From Candidatus Zixiibacteriota bacterium (lineage in GTDB: Bacteria; Zixibacteria; MSB-5A5; DG-27): a stretch of 64,000 bases of DNA. Positions 54,125-63,306 of the stretch are shown piece after piece (position 1 is the stretch's first letter; every line of letters begins with the position of its first letter). Where the stretch lies: assembly GCA_030605835.1 (NCBI GenBank), contig JAUWHO010000050.1:1-64000 (forward strand), written 5' to 3'. The notes beneath the pieces were generated by a model. It saw only the letters and a program-made list of their open reading frames with translations, did not search any database and was not told the DNA's origin. The translations under genes and the position numbers were made by a program.

Positions 54125-55321
54125 TCACGACAGATCCCCTTTTAAGGAAGCGGTCATCCCGGATATCCTCTCCCAGGTTTCCGGTTTCTCCGTTTTGATC
54201 CTATAGAGGTATTCAACGAAAAAGACCGCTAAGATCGTGATAAAAATGCTTATCGCCCCCGCCAAAGCCACCAGCTGAGCTCGCGCCGGTCGAACTCTCT
54301 CCTCCGGCGGACAGGCTCTGTCGAGAACATTCACGGTGGGAGTGTCCTTGTTCTCCTGGATTTTGGCTTGCTCATATTGCTGAGTCAACAGCTCGAAGAC
54401 GGTCCCCTGCACCTTCAGCTCTCTGGCGAAGCGAGCCAATTCCAACCCCAGGGCGGGGGCTTCACTGAAGGGAATCTTCATCCCGATTGCCTCTTCAGAG
54501 TCTACTCCCTGAGGTCCCTCATCTAAGATACGCAACTGTTTCTTGATCTCTTCGATGCGAGCTCTCTGTCGCCTGACCTCTTGGTGGGAGTTGGAGAGGG
54601 TTTTCCTCAGGACTCCCAACTCGATTTCCGCCATCGCCAATTCCCCCTCCAGTTGGGCGGCATAACTTATCTGAGCTCTAACCTGGTCGTCTAAGGAGAT
54701 GGCCCGATGCTTCTCCTGGAATTCCCTGTAGTTCTCCTCCGCGGTTCTCAAATCCTCTTTGGTCTGCCTCAGTCTCTCCTCGATGAACTCTCGAGTGGAT
54801 TTAGCCTTGCTGATATTGACCTCTTGGTTGACGGCGTTGAGTTGTTCGACGAAGGAGTTTGTAACCTGGGCTGCTCGCACCGGCTCTTTATCCTCGTAAG
54901 CGACAGTGATGATTCCCTCCTTCCCCACGTTAACCCTCAGGCGCGATTTCAGGGTTTCCACCGCACTCGTCATCGATTCGGTGTCGAAGAGCTCCATGAG
55001 GTCGTTAGCCTTCACCACCTTTTCTGCTACCCGCCGGCTTTTGAGGATGGCGGCATACACATCTGAGGGGGTGGCAAAGGCGGGCAAAGCCATCCCCCCT
55101 CCTCCCAAAAAAGCCGCCCCTAAACCTCCCAGAAGCCCGGCGGATAAACCCAATGAACCCATCTCCTTCTCCGGGGGGAGAATCGTGGTTCGAGCTTCAT
55201 ACCAGGGTGGCAGAAAAAGAGAGATCACCGCCACGATGACGGCAACAATGAGGAAGTTCGCAATGATAACCCGGCGCCATTTGATAATTACAGCCAGATA
55301 ATCCCAGAGATTAGCTTCCAT
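54125..55321 (-). CDS. wzz: Wzz-type polysaccharide chain-length determinant
   Basis: 398 residues with the polysaccharide co-polymerase layout. A first membrane helix at about 23-43 (VIIANFLIVAVIVAVISLF) is followed by LPPWYEARTTILPPEKE, a Gly-rich patch (about 62-80), a long periplasmic coiled coil (about 160-280) and a C-terminal helix (LVALAGAISIFITILAVFFVEYL) preceded by a Pro/Arg-rich segment. No cytoplasmic tyrosine-kinase domain is attached. ATG 55321 follows AAGGTG; TTG 55339 is an upstream alternative. Confidence 0.85.
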   Translation of the reverse strand: MEANLWDYLAVIIKWRRVIIANFLIVAVIVAVISLFLPPWYEARTTILPPEKEMGSLGLSAGLLGGLGAAFLGGGGMALPAFATPSDVYAAILKSRRVAEKVVKANDLMELFDTESMTSAVETLKSRLRVNVGKEGIITVAYEDKEPVRAAQVTNSFVEQLNAVNQEVNISKAKSTREFIEERLRQTKEDLRTAEENYREFQEKHRAISLDDQVRAQISYAAQLEGELAMAEIELGVLRKTLSNSHQEVRRQRARIEEIKKQLRILDEGPQGVDSEEAIGMKIPFSEAPALGLELARFARELKVQGTVFELLTQQYEQAKIQENKDTPTVNVLDRACPPEERVRPARAQLVALAGAISIFITILAVFFVEYLYRIKTEKPETWERISGMTASLKGDLS

Positions 55322-55397
55322 TTTTGACACCTTGAGCAACTCCAGATAGACAATGGAGAACCTTTATAGAGTCCGAGACTGACACCCGTTCAACACC

Positions 55398-56570
55398 CTA
55401 TTTTCGATTGGAGTTCACCAGTTCCAGATAGATTTTTTCCATATCTTTGACCAGGCGATTGTGACTCAGATGGGGATATACTTTGCTGCGTGCGTTTTCT
55501 CCGAAGCTCTTGCGCAAGCCTTCGTCGCGGATGAGTTTGAGCAGAGCTTCGGTCAGAGCTCCTGGATCTTTCGCGGGGACAACGAAACCGCACTTGCCAT
55601 CGTCAATCAGCTCGCTTATCCCCCCGACATCCGTCGCCACCACCGGCCTTGCAGAGGCCAAAGCCTCGATAATAGCAAAAGGTGCGCCCTCCGTCAGAGA
55701 GGGGAAAATGAGAGCGTCAGAATCAGCATAAATGTTATCGACGTCCTCTCTGAAACCCAAAAAATAGATGTTTTCCTTGAGTCCCAGATTCTCTGCAAGT
55801 TGCTCCAATTCCCCCCGCATCTCCCCATCACCCGCGATCACGAAACGGACCTCCGGTGCGCTCTCCTTGAGAAGCTGAATACTCCTAAACAGGTAACGAT
55901 GTCCCTTGGTGGGCACCAGACGTTGAACGTTCCCAATCACGATGTCCTCCTCGGAGAGTCCCAGCTCTCGCCGCAGGTCACCTCTGTGTCCGTCTATGGA
56001 CAGATATTTGTCCAACTCTATTCCATAGGGAATCGTAATTACCTTCTCCGGGGTGCCGACCTTGAAAGCCAAAATCTCCTTGCGAACATTCTCGCTCACC
56101 GCCACTAAGAGGCTGGAGTGCCGTGCCAATAGCCGTTCCACCAGAACAATAAGGCTACTCTTCAGCTTGCCGAAGAAATCGTAAAAGACATGCCCATGGA
56201 TGGTGTGGATTGTTACCTTGGTGCCAGCCAGAAAAGCCGCCAATCGTCCCAAAGCTCCTGCCTTCGATTGGTGAGTGTCCACAATGTCCGGCTTCTCCCT
56301 GCGGATGAGGCAAAACAGCTTCCAGAAGGCCAGAATGTCTCTCTTAAGAGAGACCTCCCGCTCCAGCTCCGGTATATAACAGATCGACTTCAATCCCTTC
56401 TGCCGAGCAAACTCCAGCATACTCCCCTCGGTCTCACCCTCCCTCCCCCTCACCAGAACACAATCGAAAACCTCTTTGTCCTGGTGGGCGGTGAGGACGA
56501 TGGCATGATAGGTAGAGCCTCCAACCGCCAGACGGGAGATGATGCGCAGGATCTTGATCTTCTTCTTCAT
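55398..56570 (-). CDS. Family 4 glycosyltransferase, copy B
   Basis: A 390-residue GT-B enzyme and the duplicate of the gene at 40469-41647. Shared features are MKKKIKILRIISRLAVGGST, VDTHQSKAGALGRLAAFLAG and EGAPFAIIEALASARPVVAT. The 5' third is about 98% identical in DNA over roughly 200 bp, while the central donor/acceptor loops diverge, so the two may use different sugars. It lies between wzz and the Wza-type gene. ATG 56570 is shared by both copies. Confidence 0.88.
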   Translation of the reverse strand: MKKKIKILRIISRLAVGGSTYHAIVLTAHQDKEVFDCVLVRGREGETEGSMLEFARQKGLKSICYIPELEREVSLKRDILAFWKLFCLIRREKPDIVDTHQSKAGALGRLAAFLAGTKVTIHTIHGHVFYDFFGKLKSSLIVLVERLLARHSSLLVAVSENVRKEILAFKVGTPEKVITIPYGIELDKYLSIDGHRGDLRRELGLSEEDIVIGNVQRLVPTKGHRYLFRSIQLLKESAPEVRFVIAGDGEMRGELEQLAENLGLKENIYFLGFREDVDNIYADSDALIFPSLTEGAPFAIIEALASARPVVATDVGGISELIDDGKCGFVVPAKDPGALTEALLKLIRDEGLRKSFGENARSKVYPHLSHNRLVKDMEKIYLELVNSNRK

Positions 56571-56676
56571 GATCTTAAGCCTCGCAGTGCTCTCTTCAAA
56601 ATCTCTTGATCAAAAAGTATCATCAAAAATCCGAGTTCTATATAAAAAGCGCCGTCTATTGGGATGTGAGCCTCAA

Positions 56677-56684
56677 CACCTCCT
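56677..56684 (-). promoter_or_regulatory. Upstream AGGAGGTG motif, copy B
   Basis: Same extended Shine-Dalgarno motif and same distance (107 nt) to the start as in copy A. The surrounding ATTTGAGGAGGTGTTGA is conserved between the two upstream regions. Confidence 0.35.
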
Positions 56685-56824
56685 CAAATAAGAGAAAATC
56701 TAATGTCTGGGGCCGCACTTTCATCTCTTCTTGATTCCAAGTGGGTCGTTCCCATATTCCTGAAGGTATACTCGCGACGACTTGTTGGCAAAACGATGTC
56801 ACAAAACTCCTCTAAGACTTTCAG

Positions 56825-58492
56825 TCATTTAGTGGCCTGCTGTATCACCAAATAGACGGTGGCTAAATTTCCTACAAAGGCTAAGGTCTCCTTAAAGAAT
56901 CCCCAGTAGTCGCGGTCCGGCTTCTCCGGTACCCAAACGGTGTCCCCGGCTTCTAAAGGTCTCCCCTTTTGGGGTTTCAATCTTTCGCCGGAGGCCCTCT
57001 TGATGATCCGGACTTTCCCGATGCGAGCTTTGGAGGTGAAACCTCCGGCCTTCTCGATGTAATAGTGATAATCCCACTCGGGGTCGTAGGGTATCAGACC
57101 GGGGTTATTAACGTGTCCGGTCACCTTCACGACCTTAGAAAGCTTTGGGATTCTAATGTCGTCACCATCCCGCAATAATACCTCATAAGTCTCATCCCTG
57201 TGCTCCAAGAGTCCGCTCAGGTTTATTGACACTTTCCCGGGTCTCTCCAGCGACTTTATTTTGAAATACTCATACTCGGAGTCCGACATATCAGAGATCT
57301 CCATCCCTTTCAGTCTCTCGAATTCGGGATCCACAACTTCCTCTCGAGCCACCCGAAACATCTCGGCCTCGGCTAAGGAGGCCTCCGAAGTCACCCCTCC
57401 AGCCATTTCGATTATCTCCGAAAGGCAAGTTTGATCCTCCTCGATAGCATAGGTGCCTGGAAAACGAACCTCCCCGACTATAGTGACTTGATGCTTCTCG
57501 TGAAAATGGGGTTTGAAGCGGATGTAAACCCGATCGTCAGGCATAAGGGGAATATCGTGAATTTGGGACTCGGGGGAGAAAACTAAGCTCAAATCAACCG
57601 GCACGGTGAAGGTGGAAACCTGGTCGGGACCAAACCTCACAATCTCTGCCATCAGGGAATCCGCATCCATGGTCAAACCGTGGGCAAGAGCTATGAGGTC
57701 AGTGAGCCTATCTCCGGGAGCGTATTCAAAATAGCCGGGAGCTCTCACGGCGCCAAAGATGCCGCAAAGGTTAATGTTGTCCTCTCGGACCGGCACGTAA
57801 ATAACATCTCCGTCCCGCACCACTGGATTATAGGTCAAATCACCGGTCAGCATATATTTCAGAATGTCAGCATAGCTAATGCTACCGTCCGAATGCAGAA
57901 TCCTTATCCTCCTCTTGGAGGCTTCCGTCATCGCGACGCTGCTCTGCAATCCCAAGTCGCTGGAAAGCGCTCTCCATTTAGCCTCCTCCACACCGGTGAA
58001 ACCACCGGCCCTCTCGATGACCTCGGAGACCCGGTCAGTGGAAGTGGCGACATAGACTCCAGGTCTATATACTGCTCCGGTGACGGAGATTCTCACGTTC
58101 CGCAACTTGATAAGGGTAGTGGTGACGTCGACATTTCGGTACTGCCTTAAAACCTTCTTCTTGACCACCTCCTTGACCTTGGAGAGAGTCAGACCTCCCA
58201 CCTCGATCTTGCCTACTGTTGGCAACAGTAGTGTTCCCTCCGGGGTCACTATCGTCTGGAAGGATGCGGGCATCTCTCCCCAGAGATCCACCTGAAGCAT
58301 ATCTCCGGGGCCTAACACGTAAGTCTCCGGATCGATGGAACTTTCCAGCGCCTGTCCAAAGTCCACCGCAGGGGGGAGGAACCTAGCTTTGAATCCAGCC
58401 TCCAGGGACTCCTGGGCAAAACCGGTGGCGGCGAGGAGGAATAACCACAGGAAAGAGAATATGATCTCAGTTCTCAGCAGTCTGTTTTGCAT
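56825..58492 (-). CDS. wza: Wza-type polysaccharide export outer-membrane protein (SLBB repeats)
   Basis: 555 residues. A cleavable signal peptide (FSFLWLFLLAATGFAQ) without a lipobox is followed by the Poly_export domain YVLGPGDMLQVDLWGEMP (about 58-75). Several SLBB beta-grasp repeats follow (ISVTGAVYRPGVY, LCGIFGAVRAPGYFEY, VTIVGEVRFPGTYAI, VKVTGHVNNPGLIPY). A C-terminal hydrophobic stretch (FVGNLATVYLVIQQA) may be the membrane-spanning helix of the octamer. It heads the export and assembly genes and is preceded by a promoter and a possible attenuator. Confidence 0.88.
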   Translation of the reverse strand: MQNRLLRTEIIFSFLWLFLLAATGFAQESLEAGFKARFLPPAVDFGQALESSIDPETYVLGPGDMLQVDLWGEMPASFQTIVTPEGTLLLPTVGKIEVGGLTLSKVKEVVKKKVLRQYRNVDVTTTLIKLRNVRISVTGAVYRPGVYVATSTDRVSEVIERAGGFTGVEEAKWRALSSDLGLQSSVAMTEASKRRIRILHSDGSISYADILKYMLTGDLTYNPVVRDGDVIYVPVREDNINLCGIFGAVRAPGYFEYAPGDRLTDLIALAHGLTMDADSLMAEIVRFGPDQVSTFTVPVDLSLVFSPESQIHDIPLMPDDRVYIRFKPHFHEKHQVTIVGEVRFPGTYAIEEDQTCLSEIIEMAGGVTSEASLAEAEMFRVAREEVVDPEFERLKGMEISDMSDSEYEYFKIKSLERPGKVSINLSGLLEHRDETYEVLLRDGDDIRIPKLSKVVKVTGHVNNPGLIPYDPEWDYHYYIEKAGGFTSKARIGKVRIIKRASGERLKPQKGRPLEAGDTVWVPEKPDRDYWGFFKETLAFVGNLATVYLVIQQATK

Positions 58493-58504
58493 CGCAAACT
58501 ACCC

Positions 58505-58560
58505 TAAAAAAAACCGAGCAGGGAGAGGGACACAGCCTCTGTCCACCCGGCATTTGATTT
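58505..58560 (-). promoter_or_regulatory. Possible attenuator/terminator in the wza leader
   Basis: On the minus strand a GGACA/TGTCC hairpin (around 58531-58553) with additional GC pairing is followed by a run of eight T (58513-58506) only about 15 nt before the start codon. The promoter lies about 200 nt upstream, so this would act inside the leader. Confidence 0.35.
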
Positions 58561-58696
58561 AACAAAACAACTGGAGGAGTTCTCATTTTCGCTAAAGGGT
58601 TTTTAAAGAGTATCGCTTTCCCCCCTACCAGTCCCGAGCTAAAAACCCCTTAACAAAAAACCGTCTTTAAGACTCCTCTCTTCTCTATTTTGAACA

Positions 58697-58725
58697 AATA
58701 TATCTCGCTGAAATTCACCTGTCAA
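58697..58725 (-). promoter_or_regulatory. Promoter of the polysaccharide export operon
   Basis: Minus-strand TTGACA (58725-58720), 17-bp spacer and TATATT (58702-58697) in an AT-rich gap. Confidence 0.65.
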
Positions 58726-58751
58726 GTATTTTATTGAGTTTTTTCAATTTT

Positions 58752-61250
58752 TTATTCCTGCCACTCCAGTAGCCTTCGAGAGAAACTCTCCACCAATTCT
58801 TCCGCCTTCCTCTTCTCCCAGGACTCCGCGATCACCTCGAAGAAAGCCTGACGCCGATCGGGGATAACAAGAACCCAGCTATCATCCTCCATTACCCGGA
58901 CTCCATCGATCAGCTCCCTTTTGCTTTCGGCGGTGAACTGAAGAAGCTCCCTCATCACCCCTCCTTTCTTCACCCAGGGGCAGGGGACTCTTCTTCTGAC
59001 CATCTTCAGCTTGCTCCACCTCCCTTTAGCCTCTCCCAACCTCTTTTGTGATTTCGCCATCAGCTCCAAGATCTTCACCACCGCAAACATGGCGTCGGTT
59101 CCCAGCTGAAATCCAGGGAAGATGAACCCCCCCTTGGTGCCACCAACGAAGTCGACCTCCTGAGCCTGCATCGCCTCCATCATCGCCAGATGGTCATTGC
59201 GCGTTCGAAAAACTTTCACTCCGTACTCGCCAGCGATGATATCCACTCCCACGGAAGCCGGAACTGGAACCGCAATCTTCTGGGCACGATGGGACCCTAA
59301 ATACATAGAGGTGACAATCAGCAAAAGCCGGTCGCTATCGATGAAATCCCCTTTCTCGTCCACCACCGAAAGCTTCTCCGCCCCGGCGTCCAGGAGAAAG
59401 CCGACGTCGGCGCCCAAGGATTTGGTGATGGAGGCGAGTTGCTTGATTGACTGCTGAAAATCGGTCTCGGTGCGAAAGTGGGCGCTGGGGTCCAGGTAGG
59501 CATTCAGGGAAACGACGTCCAGACCCAGGCCACTGAAAATCGAGGGGAACACCTCCGTCGCCCCCCCGTGGGAATAATCGACCACCACCTTGAAGCCTGC
59601 GGATCTGATGGCCTCGATATCGATGCTTTTCAAAAACTCCTGACGGTAGTTCTCAATCACCCGTTGAGGGAAATCGATCGCCCCGGTTTCAAAGACCGTT
59701 GCCCTCCTGAAGTCCTCCCGGAAGAAGAGCCGCTCTATGGCCTTACACTTGGAGGTGGGGAGATCTTTGCCATCCCCCCCGAAGAAAATGATATCGACGT
59801 TTTTGTCCGCCACTGGGGAGCGCCGAACGTGAAAACCTCCGGATTCCCCGCCGGATCGAAGCACGAAGCGCAAAACCGGTATAGGCATGGTCCTTAAATC
59901 CTGGACGTTAACTCCGGCAGAGAGCAGTCCGCTGATTATGGCCCTATCCACCATCCGGGAGGATCGACCCGCATCCCGGCTGGTGATGACCGTAGAACCT
60001 TTACCCAAAAAGGCCCCGAAGGCCGCCCCCAATTTGGCCACGAACTCTGGGGTCAGCTCCACGTTACCGGTTCCGGAGACTTTGGAGTCGGTGAAAAGCT
60101 CCCGATTCCAAGCCTCCCCCCATACCAGACTGGAGGAGATGATCGACTCGGGTCCCACTCTCTTATCCGGCCACAGCTTGACGTTGGGTTTGATCTTGCA
60201 GCGCCTTTCCAGATGACAATTATCGCCGACGACGGCATTCGCCTCTAAAGTGACCCCCTCCTCCAGGATCGAACCCCTGCCGACAACCGCCTCGTCGATG
60301 ATAACACCATCACCGATTTCCACCCCTCCCCAGATCACGGAGCGATTCACCACACAACCAATTCCCAGGCTGGAGCCGGAACCGATGACGGAATTGTAGA
60401 TTCTGGAGTGAGGCTTGATCTCCACCTCCTCTCCAATTATCACTGTCCCCTTGAACTCCACCTCCTCCGCCACCTTGACATTTCTGCCAACCCAGATCTG
60501 TGCCTCCGATCTCTTCAGAAGATTTCCGTCCAGCTCTAATGACAATCTCCCCTCCAGAATGTCCTGGTGACACCGGAAGTATTCGTTGACATCCCCGATA
60601 TCCTTCCAGTAACCTTCGGCGACGTATCCGAAAAGGGACTCCCCACGCTTCAACATACCTGGATAGAGTTCTCTGCTGAAGTCGAACTCGGTCTTAGGAG
60701 GGACTGCCTGGAGCACCTCCTTTTCCAAAACGTAGATGCCGGTGTTGATAGTATCCGAGAAGACCTGCCCCCAGCTGGGCTTTTCGAGAAAACGTGTAAT
60801 TCGACCGTCATCATCGGCGATCACCACTCCGTAAGCCAGCGGATTCTCCACCCGGGTCAGGACCATGGTGGCTTTTGCATTTCGGGCCGTATGGAAGTCA
60901 ACCACCTTCCCTAAGTCGAAATCTGTCAAGACATCTCCGGATATTATCAGGAAGCGGTCTCCAAGCAGGTGTTCCGCATTTTTGACCGACCCAGCGGTGC
61001 CGTAATTGTCTTCGGACTTGACGTATTCGATGTTGACCCCGAAATCGGCACCGCTGCCGAAATAGTCCTTGATCTGTTTCACCTGGAAGTACAAAAGCAC
61101 AACCAGGTCCTTGAAGTTGTGTCTCTTGAGCAGATTTATGACATGTTCCATCATCGGCTTGCCGGCAACCGGAACCATCGGCTTGGGCAGGTTGCAGGTC
61201 AGTGGCCGCAATCGGGTTCCGAATCCCCCCGCCATTACTACCGCCTTCAC
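58752..61250 (-). CDS. Mannose-1-phosphate guanylyltransferase-like / phosphomannomutase-like fusion
   Basis: 832 residues. Domain 1 (about 1-235) is a sugar nucleotidyltransferase with VMAGGFGTRLRPLTCNLPKPM and SEDNYGTAGSVKNAE. Domain 2 (about 250-370) is a left-handed beta-helix. Domain 3 (about 385-830) resembles phosphohexomutase, but the catalytic TASHNP loop is missing; the corresponding region near 473 reads ESGGFHVRRSP, so mutase activity is doubtful. The same fused architecture occurs in other bacteria and is usually annotated as GDP-mannose pyrophosphorylase. GTG 61250 has AGGAG 6 nt upstream. It probably supplies NDP-sugar to the polysaccharide locus; the sugar and base are inferred. 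Confidence 0.85.
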   Translation of the reverse strand: MKAVVMAGGFGTRLRPLTCNLPKPMVPVAGKPMMEHVINLLKRHNFKDLVVLLYFQVKQIKDYFGSGADFGVNIEYVKSEDNYGTAGSVKNAEHLLGDRFLIISGDVLTDFDLGKVVDFHTARNAKATMVLTRVENPLAYGVVIADDDGRITRFLEKPSWGQVFSDTINTGIYVLEKEVLQAVPPKTEFDFSRELYPGMLKRGESLFGYVAEGYWKDIGDVNEYFRCHQDILEGRLSLELDGNLLKRSEAQIWVGRNVKVAEEVEFKGTVIIGEEVEIKPHSRIYNSVIGSGSSLGIGCVVNRSVIWGGVEIGDGVIIDEAVVGRGSILEEGVTLEANAVVGDNCHLERRCKIKPNVKLWPDKRVGPESIISSSLVWGEAWNRELFTDSKVSGTGNVELTPEFVAKLGAAFGAFLGKGSTVITSRDAGRSSRMVDRAIISGLLSAGVNVQDLRTMPIPVLRFVLRSGGESGGFHVRRSPVADKNVDIIFFGGDGKDLPTSKCKAIERLFFREDFRRATVFETGAIDFPQRVIENYRQEFLKSIDIEAIRSAGFKVVVDYSHGGATEVFPSIFSGLGLDVVSLNAYLDPSAHFRTETDFQQSIKQLASITKSLGADVGFLLDAGAEKLSVVDEKGDFIDSDRLLLIVTSMYLGSHRAQKIAVPVPASVGVDIIAGEYGVKVFRTRNDHLAMMEAMQAQEVDFVGGTKGGFIFPGFQLGTDAMFAVVKILELMAKSQKRLGEAKGRWSKLKMVRRRVPCPWVKKGGVMRELLQFTAESKRELIDGVRVMEDDSWVLVIPDRRQAFFEVIAESWEKRKAEELVESFSRRLLEWQE

Positions 61251-61586
61251 TGTATGCTCCTGCTTGGAGCCGGAGGTTAACCTGAGAAAGACACCGGTGA
61301 GGCACCTCCGGCAAAGAAAACCTCTTTCGATTAACAGATCGGAGTTAATCTATAACCGCACAACCCTATCGTCAATAATTTTCTGACATCAGGTGCTCGT
61401 GACAGTGAAGCTGGTGGTTAGAAGCTCCCCACCTCGCGGGATCACCTCTCAAAACAATTTGACCCCAGCTTCATGCAAATCGTAGGTACGCCATTGCAAC
61501 GCAAGACTCCACAGAAGTTAGATTGCCAAGATCCCTATCCTATAGTCTGAGCTCTTACAGGTCTTAAAGGTCCGTAGTCGTGTTGA
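61251..61586 (-). other. Intergenic region
   Basis: 336 bp between the nucleotidyltransferase gene and the hydrogenase-like gene. It holds a possible minus-strand promoter at 61347-61375; no gene, repeat or strong terminator was recognised. Confidence 0.5.
61347..61375 (-). promoter_or_regulatory. Candidate promoter for the nucleotidyltransferase gene
   Basis: Minus-strand TTGACG (61375-61370), 17-bp spacer and TAGATT (61352-61347), about 100 nt before the GTG start. Confidence 0.35.
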
Positions 61587-62876
61587 CTACCGGGATCTTT
61601 CTTTGCGGATAGAGTTGTAGAGACAGTCGGAGATATTGAGCAAACCCTTGACTACGTCCTCAGCGAAAGCCAGGCAGGTGGGACAACCACACAGGCCACA
61701 GTCCACCCGTGGCAGGAGGTTGTGGATCTTCTCTTTCTCCTTCATTAGGGCTATGGCCTTGGCGATGTCAGGGTGCAGAGGTTTTATGGGTCTGGGTTGA
61801 ATCCTCCGTTCCAAGAAGTAGTGACCTTCCCGGTAGAGCTTCTGGACCTTTTCTTTCTGAATGCGAGGTTGCTTCCCGTATCTATTCTCAAGCCGGATGG
61901 TTTTAACCCTGGCCACGTAAGCGTTCTCGACCGCCAGGGGACCACCGATGCACCCCTCCAAGCAGAAGGAGGCCTCAACATACTTGACCTCCCGGAGCTT
62001 TGATTTCTCGATGTCATCAAGGATTTTGGTTAGCTCGACAATTCCGGAGACCGCCACACAGCTCCCCGGCTCGAGGAAACTGCAGGTTCCCCCCATAACT
62101 TTCCAGCCCATCCCGATGGCGGAAAGTCCGTCGAGATCGTCCTTGTATTCCTCCTCTCCGAGGGACATTATCGCCGAAAGCAAGGGGTTGTAGATGTCGG
62201 CAATGGAGATAGAGCCATCGAACCAGGATTTCTCCTTCTCTGCCGGTTGTCTTATGGAGACCGCCTTAGCCGGACAGGAGGTGAGATAAACCGCCCCAAT
62301 CTCCTCCAGGGGGAAGTTTAGCTTCTCGGAAAGCTCTAGCTTCATCTCCTTGGCGGCCAACTCCCTTGGGACCTCCAGGGGGATGATATGTTCCGTAAGC
62401 CCGGGATATTTTACCTGAATGAAACGGATGACTGCCGGACAGAAGGAGGAAATAACCGGCCAGGGTCCCTTATGCTCCTCTAAATAAAGCCGGAGGGCTT
62501 CGCTGATAGCCTCACATACCAAAGAGACGTCCCAGACGTAATCGAACCCCAGTTTCTTCAGACCTGCAATAATCTCCGGGGGATGGATATCAACACTGAA
62601 CTGCGAGTATAAGACCGGGGAGGGAATTGCCACCCGACACTTGAACTTCGAGGTTTGCTCTACCGTGTCGGTCAGAGGCACCATGGCACCTTCTGGACAG
62701 GCGTTGATACATTCCCCGCAGTCGATGCAGAGCTCCTCCAGGACGTGTGCCTTCCCCTGCCTCACCCGGATGGCCTGGGTGGGACATGCACGCATACAAC
62801 GCATTCTGCCCCGACACTTCTCCTCCAGAATCTTGAGAGTGTGGTAATAGCGGATATTTTCAGCTTTTGGACCCAT
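61587..62876 (-). CDS. FeFe-hydrogenase-like iron-sulfur protein
   Basis: 429 residues. The N-terminal 2x[4Fe-4S] ferredoxin domain has Cys 21, 27, 31, 50, 53, 56 and 60. The central region matches the hydrogenase large-subunit C-terminal domain, with degenerate H-cluster motifs ISSFCPAVI (Cys146), LTSCPAKAV (Cys201) and EASFCLEGCIGG (Cys305, Cys309). All four expected cluster ligands are kept, but the proton-shuttle Cys is Phe145. A C-terminal 4Fe-4S domain has CGLCGCPTC plus Cys418. This pattern resembles non-classical or sensory hydrogenases. The start ATG 62876 overlaps the ATPase gene; longer upstream starts would run through that gene. Confidence 0.8.
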   Translation of the reverse strand: MGPKAENIRYYHTLKILEEKCRGRMRCMRACPTQAIRVRQGKAHVLEELCIDCGECINACPEGAMVPLTDTVEQTSKFKCRVAIPSPVLYSQFSVDIHPPEIIAGLKKLGFDYVWDVSLVCEAISEALRLYLEEHKGPWPVISSFCPAVIRFIQVKYPGLTEHIIPLEVPRELAAKEMKLELSEKLNFPLEEIGAVYLTSCPAKAVSIRQPAEKEKSWFDGSISIADIYNPLLSAIMSLGEEEYKDDLDGLSAIGMGWKVMGGTCSFLEPGSCVAVSGIVELTKILDDIEKSKLREVKYVEASFCLEGCIGGPLAVENAYVARVKTIRLENRYGKQPRIQKEKVQKLYREGHYFLERRIQPRPIKPLHPDIAKAIALMKEKEKIHNLLPRVDCGLCGCPTCLAFAEDVVKGLLNISDCLYNSIRKERSR

Positions 62877-63306
62877 CACCAGCAATGATTGTGACCTCCA
62901 GTCTGGTGCCCTTCCCGACCTCGGAGGTGATTTCGAATTGGTCGGAATTCCTCTTGATGTTGGGGAGTCCCATGCCGGCCCCAAAACCCATCTCCCTCAT
63001 CTCGTCGGTGGCGGTGGAGTAACCCTCCTTCATCGCCTCCTCAATATCTTCAATTCCCTGGCCCTCATCCTCGATGATGATGACTATCTTCTGAGGCGAG
63101 GCTTTGAACCTCAGAACTCCTCGGCGAGCATACATCACCACATTTATCTCGGCTTCGTAAGTGGAGATCGCCACTCGTCGCACTACCTGGGCATCGAAGC
63201 CAATCTCCTTGAGGATGGATTTTAGCTTAGTGGAGACTCTCCCTGCCTGATTGAAATCGCCGCCGATAATCTCGAACTCAAGGTCGAGCAAGCTGTCGTC
63301 ACTCAT
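62860..63306 (-). CDS. RsbW-like ATP-binding (HATPase) regulatory protein
   Basis: 148 residues, GHKL ATPase fold like anti-sigma-factor kinases. The N-box region STYEAEINVVMYA, G1 IEDEGQGIEDIEEAM and G2 GFGAGMGLPNIKRNSD are present, without a His dimerisation domain. Proteins of this type often accompany FeFe-hydrogenase operons, where their role is not settled. The start ATG overlaps the DRTGG gene and the end overlaps the hydrogenase-like gene by 17 bp, so all three are translationally coupled. Confidence 0.82.
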   Translation of the reverse strand: MSDDSLLDLEFEIIGGDFNQAGRVSTKLKSILKEIGFDAQVVRRVAISTYEAEINVVMYARRGVLRFKASPQKIVIIIEDEGQGIEDIEEAMKEGYSTATDEMREMGFGAGMGLPNIKRNSDQFEITSEVGKGTRLEVTIIAGDGSKS

